A stretch of 48,336 bases of DNA from Pyrinomonadaceae bacterium (GCA_019694345.1 JAIBCA010000162.1:1-48336), one strand, 5' to 3'. Shown: positions 36,885 to 45,758, counted from the first letter of the stretch. Numbers and translations are program-made. The notes: generated by a model from the letters alone, not told the origin.

Positions 36885-36918
36885 AGGGGCATCGCTTTCA
36901 CCGCGTTGCCCCTATTTT
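36885..36918 (+). terminator. Rho-independent terminator after the M16 gene
   Basis: AGGGGCA (36885-36891) pairs with TGCCCCT (36907-36913), loop of 15 bases, then ATTTTAGTTTT. Confidence 0.8.
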
Positions 36919-36937
36919 AGTTTTGCTCCCTAACCGC

Positions 36938-38917
36938 TTACTTGCGTACAAGTACGACAGGCGACTGTTCCGCATCGCGTATCTTGGTGAAGAATTCCTT
37001 TACCGCCCCGTATTTATCGACGCCGAGAACCGATCTCCTGGTCAGCATGCTCCGGGCGAAGTGTAGCTTGCCGGCCTTTACCTCATAACTGGTCGAATAG
37101 TTGCCGAACGGCGTTTCGAGCTTGACGGGATCCGGCGTCTCATCGACCGTAAAGCCAGCGGGGAGCGTAAAGACGGCCGTTTCCTTAAAAGCAAAAGAAT
37201 CCATCTCGATGGGATTGAGGCGTTTGGCCTCGGTAAGGTAAATGTCGTTTCGTCGCCCGACGACCACGGGTTTGAAGACAAGCAGCCGGCCCTGCATGAT
37301 CTGACCGTACCTCGGAGCGGCAAAATCGACATCGAGATCAAAGCCGGCCTCGGCGGCACGGTCGTTTGACGTGAAGTTGAGAAGCTGTGCGCCTGAAGAT
37401 CCTCGAGTCAGCCATCCCTCGATGGTTTTGCGGTAATCGGCAGCCGAATATTCACGTAATTCGCGCCTAAATATGGTCGATGTCTGACCATTTGCACGTT
37501 CGGTTATTGTGCCCTTAACCTCGCCGGTGTCGCTGATAACAGCATCGATCTTCCTCTCAAGCAGGTCGGTCTCGGGTGGCGTGACCGGCATTTTCGTCAG
37601 TCCGCCATGATCGCCGGCGATGATCAGGGCCAAACTGCCCTGCAAATAGTCGGGCAAATCGCCGACCGGCGTGTACGGGTCGGTAGCGTCAAAGATCAAC
37701 AGTCGGCCGAGTTTGGCGTGGGTGATGATCGTCGGGCCGGTCGTCTCGTCGCTGACCTTGACCGCAATGATGCAGTGATTGAACTGCTGAGGCGAAGCCC
37801 ATTGCTCGCGAACAAATGTCGGGTCGCCTGAGTAGATCGCGATCGGGTAAGCGTCGATCTTGAGAGCCCGCAGCATCGCCCGCATCAGATTCGCCTTGTC
37901 CTTACAGTCGCCGTAGCCGCGGCTCATCACGAGCGATGACGAGCGCGGCCGATAGCCGTTGCCATGGCCGACGCCGATGTCGATCGAGATATACTGTAGG
38001 CTCTGGACGTAAGAGCCGATCGCCCGGATCTTTTCAAACTCGGTCCGAGCATTAGCCGTCAGATCGCGAGCCTTGCCGGCGATATTGTCGTCCATAATGA
38101 CTGCAGGGTCGTGCATCGCCGTCGCCCATCGTGACACATCGGCCCAATCGGCAAAAACCTTGCCGACGCTTTGTGTTTTGCTGTCAGGCGCGTAATTGAC
38201 GACAATACGCGGCGAGAGATTGGCGACCGACGGGCTCATCGGCTCGGGCGGGATACGCTGCAGATCGCGCATCTCCCACGTGTAGCTGGTACCGTTTACG
38301 CGGGGCTTGATATCATCGGCGTTAAAAGTAATGCTCGACGCGATCCAACCCATCGGAAGCGATAGCGAATAGCGTGAGACCAGCGTCGGCAGCCGGCCCT
38401 GAAATCCCCACGTGTCCTGATAAAAAAGCGGTGTATCCTCGGAAACGACGGTATAACCGAACACGTATCCGACCTCGACATCACCGGTCGCGTCGATCAA
38501 CTTGACACGGCCCTCATTGTAAACGTCGTCGTTGTCGGCGATCACGTCAAGGACCGTCCTTTTGTCATAATATTTGGTCGTGCCGTCGGGACGGATGATC
38601 CAGGCCGTGATCTCGCGGACCTTTCCTGAACTCACGAGGTAATAAGCCCGGGCGACGGCATGACCTCGGCCCTCACGCGAGAGCACCTTGACGGCCATAT
38701 TCTCGACCGTTACCAGCTTGCCGTCAACGCTGAGCGAAACCTGCTGTTCGTTGTGAAGTACCACCGCGGGCACGTCTTTGTCGTAGGTCGGCGTACCGCC
38801 TCGAGCCGCCTGAGTCATCCACGGCGGCGGAACGTCGTCGGCAAATATGATGCCGCTGATCGCGAGTATCAAAATTCCAGCCACTATCAATTTGGTGTTG
38901 CGGGTCTTGGTCCTCAT
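36938..38917 (-). CDS. Exported DUF3857 / transglutaminase-like protein (catalytic triad intact)
   Basis: This 659-residue protein has a signal peptide (LIVAGILILAISGIIFA), a DUF3857 beta-rich domain (about 55-240), a transglutaminase-like cysteine-protease core (about 280-420) and a C-terminal DUF2569/DUF3858-like beta region. The core holds a complete triad: Cys338 in GYGDCKDKANLMRAML, His381 in FNHCIIAV and Asp410 in LIFDATDP. It probably cleaves or links peptides in the periplasm; the substrate is unknown. An AGGG Shine-Dalgarno-like stretch precedes the ATG. It follows a paralogue by 15 bases in the same operon, and that paralogue has lost the cysteine. Confidence 0.9.
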   Translation of the reverse strand: MRTKTRNTKLIVAGILILAISGIIFADDVPPPWMTQAARGGTPTYDKDVPAVVLHNEQQVSLSVDGKLVTVENMAVKVLSREGRGHAVARAYYLVSSGKVREITAWIIRPDGTTKYYDKRTVLDVIADNDDVYNEGRVKLIDATGDVEVGYVFGYTVVSEDTPLFYQDTWGFQGRLPTLVSRYSLSLPMGWIASSITFNADDIKPRVNGTSYTWEMRDLQRIPPEPMSPSVANLSPRIVVNYAPDSKTQSVGKVFADWADVSRWATAMHDPAVIMDDNIAGKARDLTANARTEFEKIRAIGSYVQSLQYISIDIGVGHGNGYRPRSSSLVMSRGYGDCKDKANLMRAMLRALKIDAYPIAIYSGDPTFVREQWASPQQFNHCIIAVKVSDETTGPTIITHAKLGRLLIFDATDPYTPVGDLPDYLQGSLALIIAGDHGGLTKMPVTPPETDLLERKIDAVISDTGEVKGTITERANGQTSTIFRRELREYSAADYRKTIEGWLTRGSSGAQLLNFTSNDRAAEAGFDLDVDFAAPRYGQIMQGRLLVFKPVVVGRRNDIYLTEAKRLNPIEMDSFAFKETAVFTLPAGFTVDETPDPVKLETPFGNYSTSYEVKAGKLHFARSMLTRRSVLGVDKYGAVKEFFTKIRDAEQSPVVLVRK

Positions 38918-38932
38918 GTTTCCCTGAGCAGA

Positions 38933-40903
38933 TCAAAGCTGCTTTAGCGTGATCGGTTGAATGTCCGCCTTATTAAAAGAGTCGAAAAGGGCTTTGATCT
39001 GCGGATACGTCCGGGCGTCGAATAGAACGTTGCCGCCACCGCCGAAGAAGAATCTTCGTTTGTATTTGATTATATTGTTCGTCTTATCGACCCCGATGTT
39101 GATATCCAACAGGAATATCCTACCCGAATCAGCTATCAACGCCGGCGATTCGGCCGAATCAAGAGCGAAGGCCTTTGGAAATTCGATCTCGATATCATCA
39201 TTCTCGGACCACGGATGCTGAAAGAAGACGTCGTATTTTCGGGTCGCTGACGAAAATGACGGCGTCGAACCATACTCGAAAACGCCGGGCTGCAGGAACA
39301 ACCGCTTGCCCGTTCGCTGAGCGTAATTCGGCACCTTGATCTTGTATTCGTACGTGAATGGTTTTTCCGGATCGCTCACATTTTGGATCGAGATCGCCGT
39401 GACCTCGGCCGTACTCATCGACGCTTTGACGGCGTCCTTGAGCGTTTCTTCGCGTTTACTGTCGGAATCCTTGTAGTTTTCTTTTTTGTATCGATTTGCC
39501 AAATGGCCGTAATATTCGATCTTTACGGTTCCCTCAAGCGTGCCGTCTTCCGACAACTTGAACCGGCCGGTTCGTTTCGTCTGGCTCTTATCGGGGTCGG
39601 AGATAGGCGTTTCGGTCTTCATATAATCCTTGTAGCCCAAAAGCAGCACCGAAGTGTCTTCCTCGGTCCAATCGAGCATGCCATATGGAACGAACTTGTC
39701 TCCGGGTGAATAGAATTTCCAACTGTTGCCGACCTTCACCGCGATAGCCGAAAAGTGGATGAACGATTCATGGGCCTGCGATGGGTTAAAGAACTTTTCG
39801 CTCCGGTCACCGCCAAATGCCAACCGCGTTTCAAACTCGAGTGCGGTCGAAAGCGAGGCGAACAACTCGTTAATGTCAGTGGCCGTACCCTGCAGTTTTT
39901 TGTAGGTATCGGCGGTCGATTTGTTTGGTTTCATTTCGTCCTTCTGATCCTCGGTCAGGCTCGGGTCGTACGTGATGTTCTTGACCTTTGTCTTACAAAA
40001 CTCGAAGAGCTTGGCCAACTTTTCCTCAGGGGTCGACGCTCCGGCAGTGATCTCAGCGGCAACAGCTTTCAGTTCCTTGCCAGGCTTGAGCGTATCCTTG
40101 ATCTCCCAGCGACGGGCAATAAACCCGCCCGCCCTCGACCAAAAGTCATCGGTGGTCGCCTTTTTGTCGCTGGTGTAATAAAGCAGCAGCCAAGAGCGGA
40201 TCTCGTCAACGGGCGGCATCTGCGGCTCGTCCTTGATCGCCGGGACATTGGTCAGGGTCGCCCGATAGAAACCGCCTTTGTCCTTCTCGAACTTGGTGTC
40301 ATTCATATTGAACGTCAGATAGCGGGCGTCCAGTGCCGGCCTGAAGAAATAACTGATGTTCTGGATCGGCACATCGTGCTGAAATTTCATCCGCATATCC
40401 TCGGCAGAACCGTGGTCGTATACTTCCTGGTATTTGTACTCGACGATGACGCCAGGGGCGATGTTGGGGATCGCAAATGATTTTGCCCGGAACGAGATCT
40501 TGTCCTTTTTGGCGACCTCGCGGTCAAAAACGTCAGCCTTTGCAAGTTCGACGATCGACCCGTCCGGCTTGATCACGCGGGCCATAATGTCCTTGATCCG
40601 GATACCCTTTGTGAACGGGATATCCACCTTGCTGTATTTTTCGCGACCCTTTTCCGTAAAAATCTTGACGCGAATATAGTGCTTCATCGCCATACTTGTG
40701 GGATTCGAATCATCAACGCGGACCTCCCAAAAGATAACCTCGGCGTCCGCTCCCGGTTCGACCGTCGACGCCGCCATTTGAAGCTCGGCCGGCGTGACAG
40801 CCCGCCACTCTTCAGCAGGCAGCAGGGCTGACGCCGGGATAACGAAAAACACGCACAGCGACGAAAAGGCTGCGATGATAAGCCTGACACGGTTGGGGTT
40901 CAT
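38933..40903 (-). CDS. Exported DUF3857 / transglutaminase-fold protein, catalytic Cys lost
   Basis: This 656-residue paralogue of the next gene has the same layout: signal peptide (RLIIAAFSSLCVFFVIPASA), DUF3857 domain, transglutaminase-fold core and C-terminal beta region. In the core the active-site block reads QGTATDINELFASL, so the position of Cys338 in the neighbour is Ala341 here. The His is kept (His383, FIHFSAIAV), but the Asp block is YSPGD in place of FDATD. It is therefore probably a non-catalytic partner or binding protein. It has a GAGG Shine-Dalgarno site. It is first in the two-gene operon, divergent from fbaB across a 236-base regulatory region. Confidence 0.88.
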   Translation of the reverse strand: MNPNRVRLIIAAFSSLCVFFVIPASALLPAEEWRAVTPAELQMAASTVEPGADAEVIFWEVRVDDSNPTSMAMKHYIRVKIFTEKGREKYSKVDIPFTKGIRIKDIMARVIKPDGSIVELAKADVFDREVAKKDKISFRAKSFAIPNIAPGVIVEYKYQEVYDHGSAEDMRMKFQHDVPIQNISYFFRPALDARYLTFNMNDTKFEKDKGGFYRATLTNVPAIKDEPQMPPVDEIRSWLLLYYTSDKKATTDDFWSRAGGFIARRWEIKDTLKPGKELKAVAAEITAGASTPEEKLAKLFEFCKTKVKNITYDPSLTEDQKDEMKPNKSTADTYKKLQGTATDINELFASLSTALEFETRLAFGGDRSEKFFNPSQAHESFIHFSAIAVKVGNSWKFYSPGDKFVPYGMLDWTEEDTSVLLLGYKDYMKTETPISDPDKSQTKRTGRFKLSEDGTLEGTVKIEYYGHLANRYKKENYKDSDSKREETLKDAVKASMSTAEVTAISIQNVSDPEKPFTYEYKIKVPNYAQRTGKRLFLQPGVFEYGSTPSFSSATRKYDVFFQHPWSENDDIEIEFPKAFALDSAESPALIADSGRIFLLDINIGVDKTNNIIKYKRRFFFGGGGNVLFDARTYPQIKALFDSFNKADIQPITLKQL

Positions 40904-41020
40904 AAATACCTCACGGACGAAGGAGCAGTTTGGTTCGATAGACGGGTCGCCGAGAAAGCGAAACGGTGCGATCGGGAAAATGCGACTTTGTCTATTAAAA
41001 TAAGGAAAACACTCTCAGCT

Positions 41021-41036
41021 TATGACATATGTCACA
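41021..41036. promoter_or_regulatory. CRP/FNR-like binding site
   Basis: TATGA, six bases CATATG and TCACA match nine of ten defined positions of the CRP consensus TGTGA-N6-TCACA. The core TGACATATGTCA (41023-41034) is a perfect 12-base palindrome. It lies about 66 bases upstream of the predicted fbaB transcription start and 110 bases from the divergent DUF3857 start. Confidence 0.5.
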
Positions 41037-41071
41037 TTAAAATCAAGATTTTTTCTCCCTGCCAAGGGTGG

Positions 41072-41104
41072 TGCCGTTATGCTATAATTCACGGCAAATA
41101 GCAT
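41072..41104 (+). promoter_or_regulatory. fbaB extended -10 promoter inside nested inverted repeats
   Basis: TGCTATAAT (41080-41088) is a near-ideal extended -10 box. It lies between TGCCGT (41072-41077) and ACGGCA (41091-41096). A second, offset pair is ATGCTA (41079-41084) with TAGCAT (41099-41104). The arms overlap the -10 box and the predicted start site. No -35 box is evident. Confidence 0.55.
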
Positions 41105-41139
41105 TTTAATTAAGTATTTATAAAAAAGGAGATATTTTA

Positions 41140-42216
41140 ATGGCCGTCGATCACAGTAAGATACAGGAACTTTTGGGTGCGGACGCCGAGTCGCTGCTTT
41201 CGCACGTTTCCCGCACGATACCCAAGGAGAATATTCACCTTCCGGGCGGAGATTTCGTTGATCGCGTGGTTGCACCTTCGGACCGCAATGTTCGAGTTTT
41301 ACGCAGCATGCAGACGCTTTTTAACACCGGCCGGTTGGCCGGCAGCGGATATGTTTCGATCCTGCCGGTCGATCAGGGCATCGAACATTCGGCCGGGGCG
41401 AGCTTTGCACCGAATCCCGCGTATTTTGACCCCGAGAATATCGTCAAACTCGCCATCGAGGGCGGCTGCAACGCGGTTGCCTCAACCTACGGCGTTCTCG
41501 GGTCGGTCGCACGTAAGTACGCTCACAAAATACCTTTTGTCGTAAAGATCAATCACAATGAACTGCTGACCTACCCCAATCAGTTCGATCAGGTGATGTT
41601 CGGCACGGTCGAGCAGGCCCACAATATGGGCGCGGTCGCTGTCGGGGCGACGATCTATTTTGGATCTGACCAATCGACCCGCCAGATCACCGAAGTGGCC
41701 GAGGCCTTTGCCTACGCTCACGAGCTCGGTATGGCGACCATTCTTTGGTGCTACCTTCGTAATTCAAAATTCAAGACCGGTGACGGCGATATGCACACTG
41801 CAGCCGACCTTACCGGCCAGGCCAACCATCTCGGCGTCACGATCCAGGCGGACATTATCAAGCAGAAGCTGCCCGAGCGAAATGGCGGCTACAATGCCCT
41901 CAATATGGAGAGCAGCTACGGTAAGACCAACCCGAGGATCTACTCCGAACTGACCACCGACAACCCGATCGACCTCGTTCGCTATCAGGTTGCCAACTGT
42001 TATATGGGCCGTGCCGGTCTGATCAATTCAGGCGGCGAATCAAAAGGCGCCGGCGATCTGGCTGATGCCGTTCGTACCGCTGTGATCAATAAGCGCGGCG
42101 GCGGCACCGGCCTGATCTCGGGACGCAAGGCATTTCAGCGGCCGATGGCCGAGGGCGTCGAGTTGCTCAACGCAATCCAGGACGTCTATCTCTGCGATCA
42201 GATCACTGTTGCGTAA
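41140..42216 (+). CDS. fbaB: Class I fructose-bisphosphate aldolase (DhnA/FbaB type)
   Basis: This 358-residue enzyme cleaves fructose 1,6-bisphosphate to glyceraldehyde 3-phosphate and dihydroxyacetone phosphate by a Schiff-base lysine, in glycolysis or gluconeogenesis. It matches the archaeal-type class I family, not the zinc class II enzyme: [46 protein letters not shown] and the phosphate-binding C-terminal block GRKAFQRP. A strong Shine-Dalgarno AAGGAGAT precedes the ATG. Its regulatory region carries a CRP-like site and nested inverted repeats over an extended -10 promoter, so carbon-source control is plausible. A terminator follows it. Confidence 0.96.
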   Translation: MAVDHSKIQELLGADAESLLSHVSRTIPKENIHLPGGDFVDRVVAPSDRNVRVLRSMQTLFNTGRLAGSGYVSILPVDQGIEHSAGASFAPNPAYFDPENIVKLAIEGGCNAVASTYGVLGSVARKYAHKIPFVVKINHNELLTYPNQFDQVMFGTVEQAHNMGAVAVGATIYFGSDQSTRQITEVAEAFAYAHELGMATILWCYLRNSKFKTGDGDMHTAADLTGQANHLGVTIQADIIKQKLPERNGGYNALNMESSYGKTNPRIYSELTTDNPIDLVRYQVANCYMGRAGLINSGGESKGAGDLADAVRTAVINKRGGGTGLISGRKAFQRPMAEGVELLNAIQDVYLCDQITVA

Positions 42217-42239
42217 CCGCAAATTGCTTTGACACTAAG

Positions 42240-42281
42240 AGACGCGATCGAGAGGGCGTTGCCTCCTTGGCCGCGTCTTTT
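42240..42281 (+). terminator. Terminator after fbaB
   Basis: AGACGCG (42240-42246) pairs with CGCGTCT (42272-42278), the loop holding a further weak AGGGC/GCCT hairpin, then four T. Confidence 0.65.
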
Positions 42282-42305
42282 CACGTTTGCAGGGCGGCGT
42301 GGAAA

Positions 42306-43208
42306 CTATTTCTTTGAATAGCTGTTGTAAACGGTTTCGATCCAGGCATCGGTCTTGATAAATCCGGAACCGTACGCTTTGTATTTCTCCGGCAAACCTG
42401 CCTTTTTTATCTCGTCGAGCGACATACCCTTTTTCATCGCGTTCTGGATGATCCCGACCGTCTCGGTCAGCGTCTGCTGATAGGACTTCACGTCGTCGAG
42501 GGTCGCGAGCGGACCATGTCCGGGGATCACCTTGACGTCTGCCGGCATCATAGCTGTCGCCGTGCCGATATTATTGATCAAACCCTGCACGCTGCCGCCG
42601 CTCGCAAGATCGACAAAAGGAAAGCGGCCGTTGAAAAAGTGGTCGCCTAGATGCACGACCTTAGCGTTGTTGAAAAATACCATCGTGTCGCCGTCGGTGT
42701 GGCCGGCCGGCAGATAGACAATGTCGATCTGATCACCGTCAAAGTACAGATGCATTCGCTCGGAATAGGTGATCGTCGGCAGTGCAAATGGTTGATACGG
42801 AGCGGTCTTCTGGCCGAAGATGACCGGCGGATCCGTCAGTCGTTTTCGTACCTTTTCATGCGCGATGATGACCGACTGTTTCCCAAAAAACTCGTTGCCC
42901 TCGGTATGGTCGCCATGCCAGTGGGTGTTGACGATATATTTCGGTATGGCCGAGCCGAGTTCCTTCAATGCCGCGCTCAGCTTTTCACTGACAACCTTGT
43001 AATCGTCGTCGATGATCAGGATGCCTTCCTGCCCGACGATCGCGCCGATATTCCCGCCGCGGCCCTGGAGCATATAGACGTTGCCGCTGATCTTTGTGAC
43101 CTTAACGGTCACCTCCTGCTGCTTTTCAAAATGACTGTTGTCGTCATGGGCAAATGCCATTGTCCCGACAATTGCCGTCATAATGAGGGCCGAAAGCAAT
43201 TTCTTCAT
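42306..43208 (-). CDS. Periplasmic MBL-fold metallohydrolase
   Basis: This 300-residue protein has a signal peptide (KLLSALIMTAIVGTMAFA) and a metallo-beta-lactamase fold with the di-metal motif THWHGDHTEGN, the downstream PAGHTDGD, a later HLGDHFFNG and a C-terminal VIPGHGP. It belongs to the exported hydrolases related to subclass-B beta-lactamases, with the His-rich first motif intact. Many of these act on unknown substrates, so no drug resistance should be inferred. A Shine-Dalgarno TAGGAG precedes the ATG. It is transcribed on its own or at the end of the gene series to its right, 56 bases away. Confidence 0.88.
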   Translation of the reverse strand: MKKLLSALIMTAIVGTMAFAHDDNSHFEKQQEVTVKVTKISGNVYMLQGRGGNIGAIVGQEGILIIDDDYKVVSEKLSAALKELGSAIPKYIVNTHWHGDHTEGNEFFGKQSVIIAHEKVRKRLTDPPVIFGQKTAPYQPFALPTITYSERMHLYFDGDQIDIVYLPAGHTDGDTMVFFNNAKVVHLGDHFFNGRFPFVDLASGGSVQGLINNIGTATAMMPADVKVIPGHGPLATLDDVKSYQQTLTETVGIIQNAMKKGMSLDEIKKAGLPEKYKAYGSGFIKTDAWIETVYNSYSKK

Positions 43209-43264
43209 TGTTTATAACTCCTAACTTTAACGTTGTTCCCGGAAAAATACCCGGTCAGTGATGA

Positions 43265-43957
43265 CTACATATATCTGCCGCGCGTTAGTTTGTAAACGCC
43301 GGTCAGGAATGGGTTCGACTCACGCTCGCAGCCGACCGTCGTTTCGGCACCATGGCCAGAATGGACGATCGTCTGATCATCGAGCGTCAAAATCTGTGTC
43401 GTGATCGAATCAATAAGCTGATCGTAATCGCCGCCGGGCAGATCGGTCCGTCCGATCGACCCTTCGAACAGGCAATCGCCGACAAATACCTGTTTGCGTT
43501 CAACCTCGGCAAATATCACGTGCCCGCGTGTGTGCCCCGGACAGTGCCTGATCGAAAAACGCAGATCGCCAACCTCGTACACCTCGCCGTGCTGCCAAAT
43601 TCGGCTCAGCGTCGGCGGCCGGTCGTAGGCAAACCCAAGCGCGGCCAGCTGACCCTGCGGAATGCCCATCAACAGCGGCTGCCGCGGCAGGCTATAATAA
43701 AGTTCTTCGTCGTCCTTGTGAAGTATGACCTCCGCGTCCGGAAACGCCTCGGCCAGTGCGGACGTGCCGCCGACATGATCGAGGTGCCCGTGCGTCAGCG
43801 TGATCGCCTGCAGATCGAGGCCATTGTCGCGGACATATCCGGCCAATTCGTCCGAGGCTGCGCCGGGGTCGATGCAGATCGCCTGCCGCGTCCGCTCGCA
43901 GGCGACGATCCGGGTGTTTTGTTGAAATGGGGTCAGCGGAAATTTAGCTATCAGCAT
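43265..43957 (-). CDS. Glyoxalase II-like MBL-fold hydrolase (YcbL type)
   Basis: This 230-residue cytoplasmic protein has the MBL fold with THGHLDHVGG as the metal motif, HCPGHTRGHV, FVGDCLFEGSIGRTDLPGGD and HSGHGAETTVG. These blocks match YcbL/GloB-like thioesterases, which hydrolyse S-lactoylglutathione or related thioesters; they lack the long C-terminal substrate domain of classical GloB, as here. The start overlaps the previous gene by 14 bases, so it is coupled to the small unknown gene. It is the third of three genes running from the GNAT acetyltransferase, which argues for a joint detoxification or metabolite-repair role; that is inference. Confidence 0.9.
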   Translation of the reverse strand: MLIAKFPLTPFQQNTRIVACERTRQAICIDPGAASDELAGYVRDNGLDLQAITLTHGHLDHVGGTSALAEAFPDAEVILHKDDEELYYSLPRQPLLMGIPQGQLAALGFAYDRPPTLSRIWQHGEVYEVGDLRFSIRHCPGHTRGHVIFAEVERKQVFVGDCLFEGSIGRTDLPGGDYDQLIDSITTQILTLDDQTIVHSGHGAETTVGCERESNPFLTGVYKLTRGRYM

Positions 43958-44237
43958 TGATCAGTTCACTCAGATATTTGTCGACGTCAAATGGAGCGGT
44001 CCGCCGCTCGCCGAGCACGAACCGGATCGCGTTGCGGTAGGTTTCGGCATCGGGCCTGCCATTAAAGCAAGGCGTTTCGAGATCGGTCAAGTTAAGGTAG
44101 CTGATCAGACAACTGAGCAGCATCCACAGCAATATCTCATCGTCAGGCCCTAGCGGATTGTGCTTTACGATGCTCTCGCGGTCGTCGCGGATGCCGCTGC
44201 AGATCCGCGCAAATTCCGCCTCGCTGATCGTCGTCAT
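43944..44237 (-). CDS. Small protein of unknown function
   Basis: I do not recognise this 97-residue protein. It is acidic, has no signal peptide or membrane helix, and appears helical (LLWMLLSCLISYLNLTDLE in the middle, FRVLGERRTAPFDVDKYL-like tail). It starts in an ATGA overlap with the stop of the GNAT gene and ends 14 bases inside the start of the YcbL-type gene. Such tight nesting on both sides supports a real gene. Its position suggests an accessory role to one of those enzymes, but nothing in the sequence shows which. Confidence 0.8.
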   Translation of the reverse strand: MTTISEAEFARICSGIRDDRESIVKHNPLGPDDEILLWMLLSCLISYLNLTDLETPCFNGRPDAETYRNAIRFVLGERRTAPFDVDKYLSELINADS

Positions 44238-44677
44238 AACATCTCTTCGTACATCACGTAGTGCGATGCTTCCATCCCGACGGCCTCGTACACGCGCTGG
44301 GCGTGCGTGTTGTCGTGCTCGACGTAGAGCCGGATGCCGTAAACGCCGGCCGCTCTCGCACGTTCTTTTACAAAATCGTACAGATGGCTGTAAACGCGTT
44401 TACCCCGAGCCTCTTTGCGGATATAGACGCTCTGTATCCACCACATCCAGGCATTGCGCCAGTCGCTCCACTCGTATGTGATCATCAGTCCGCCGACCAC
44501 GATGCCGCCGTCTTCAGCGACGACGTAAAAGCCCTTTTCGGTATCGGTAAAGACCGATTCGACCGCCGGCCCGACCACATTCGGGTCAAGTTGCTTGCCC
44601 TCGGTCTCGAACGCCATCGCCTGATTGAACTCGACAAAAAAATGGGCGTCCTCGACGCGTGCCAGCCTGATATTCAT
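44234..44677 (-). CDS. GNAT-family N-acetyltransferase
   Basis: This 147-residue protein has the GNAT fold: N-terminal beta-alpha (NIRLARVEDAHFFVEFNQAM), the core strand GGLMITYEWSDW, the acetyl-CoA pyrophosphate loop SVYIRKEARGKRVYSHL (a Q/R-x-x-G-x-G/A variant) and the C-terminal LYVEHDNTHAQRVYEAVGM. These enzymes move acetyl from acetyl-CoA to an amine; the acceptor is unknown. The ATG at 44677 follows AAGGAA; an in-frame start at 44710 would add 11 residues without such a site. It leads an operon of three tightly overlapping genes and is divergent from the DHH gene. Confidence 0.9.
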   Translation of the reverse strand: MNIRLARVEDAHFFVEFNQAMAFETEGKQLDPNVVGPAVESVFTDTEKGFYVVAEDGGIVVGGLMITYEWSDWRNAWMWWIQSVYIRKEARGKRVYSHLYDFVKERARAAGVYGIRLYVEHDNTHAQRVYEAVGMEASHYVMYEEML

Positions 44678-44749
44678 ATTCGATTCCTTGACGAAATTGG
44701 CTTCGCCCACTAGTCTAAAATGTTTTGTCTACGGGCAAAAAGTGATTAT

Positions 44750-45709
44750 ATGAAACTTCGGATACTTTATCACGGCAATTGCTTCGACGGCGTTTCATCG
44801 GCCGCGATCTTTACTAAGTTTTACAAGGCAAAGTTTCATCCCGACGCTCTGGTTGCCTACACTCCGACGATGCACCGTGCGGGCAATGCCTTTGACCGCG
44901 AGCAGTTTGACGGCGACGAGAATGCGATCGTCGATTTCAAATACTGTCCCGACGAACGCCTGACATGGTGGTTCGACCATCACCAATCGGCATTTCTGAC
45001 CAAACCGGACGAAGAGCACTTTTTGGCGGATACGTCGGGCAAGAAGTTTCTCGACACGACCAGTAAATCGTGCGCCGAGTTCATCGCCCGTATCGCAAAG
45101 GAAAAGTTCGGCTTTGAGGACGAGTCGCTCGCCGAGTTGATCCACTGGGCCCACATCATCGATGGTGCGTTGTACGAGTCGCCCGCACAGTGCGTCGAGC
45201 TGCGTTCGTCGGCGCTCAAGCTGATGCAGGTCATCGAGGGCGAAAAGGATCCGGCATTTGTCGAAGAGATCATCCGGATGCTGACCGAGCGTTCGCTTGA
45301 TGATATCGTCGCGAGCGATGTGATCCAGGCCAAGCTCGCGCCGATACTCGAGCAGCATTGGGCAACGGTCGAGCTGATCAAGGGCCGTGCGGTCTCAGAC
45401 CGCGGCGTCGTCCATTTTGACCTGACGGGCACCGGCGTCGAGGGATATAACAAGTTTATCCCGTACTATTTCCATCCCGAGGTGACGTATGTCGTCAGCT
45501 TAAGCCAAAGCTCATTTCGCACAAAAATATCGGTCGGTTCAAACCCGTGGGCACCGCGTCCGCGGACACACAATATCGCCGAGATCTGCGAACGCTACGG
45601 CGGCGGCGGCCACGCCGTGGTCGGTGCCGTAAGCCTCAGGCCCGACGATCTCGAACTCGGCAAAAAGTATATGGCCGAGATCATCGACGAACTCCAATTT
45701 GCGGACTGA
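44750..45709 (+). CDS. DHH/DHHA1-family phosphoesterase
   Basis: This 319-residue protein begins with the DHH domain: YHGNCFDGVSSAAIF as motif I, the D residue in AIVDFKYCPDERL, and the family triplet in WWFDHHQSAF. The C-terminal DHHA1 domain contains RYGGGGHAVVGAVSL, the substrate-binding glycine loop. DHH phosphoesterases include oligoribonucleases (NrnA), RecJ and cyclic-di-AMP hydrolases; this size and domain order fit an NrnA- or GdpP-like hydrolase without sensor domains. The cysteine in motif I (HGNCFDG) is unusual against the common HxxPDGDA-type form. The ATG at 44750 begins the conserved core; an ATG at 44720 would extend it by ten unlike residues. Confidence 0.87.
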   Translation: MKLRILYHGNCFDGVSSAAIFTKFYKAKFHPDALVAYTPTMHRAGNAFDREQFDGDENAIVDFKYCPDERLTWWFDHHQSAFLTKPDEEHFLADTSGKKFLDTTSKSCAEFIARIAKEKFGFEDESLAELIHWAHIIDGALYESPAQCVELRSSALKLMQVIEGEKDPAFVEEIIRMLTERSLDDIVASDVIQAKLAPILEQHWATVELIKGRAVSDRGVVHFDLTGTGVEGYNKFIPYYFHPEVTYVVSLSQSSFRTKISVGSNPWAPRPRTHNIAEICERYGGGGHAVVGAVSLRPDDLELGKKYMAEIIDELQFAD

Positions 45710-45738
45710 AAAAAGCGGGCACGAAGCCCGCCTTTTTT
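45709..45738. terminator. Bidirectional terminator
   Basis: GCGGGC (45715-45720), a five-base loop and GCCCGC (45726-45731) are flanked by six A on the left and six T on the right. It serves the DHH gene (plus) and the secreted-protein gene (minus). Confidence 0.92.
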
Positions 45739-45758
45739 ATTTGCTGTCCGGCGATCGA

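Noticed and set aside
39755..40480. Plus-strand open frame (241 codons) opposite the first DUF3857 gene
   Set aside because: The opposite strand has the signal peptide, domain motifs and Shine-Dalgarno site; this frame has none.
42306..43208. Exported MBL-fold protein as a beta-lactam resistance gene
   Set aside because: The first metal motif and signal peptide occur in many exported hydrolases; nothing in the active-site loops singles out a beta-lactamase.
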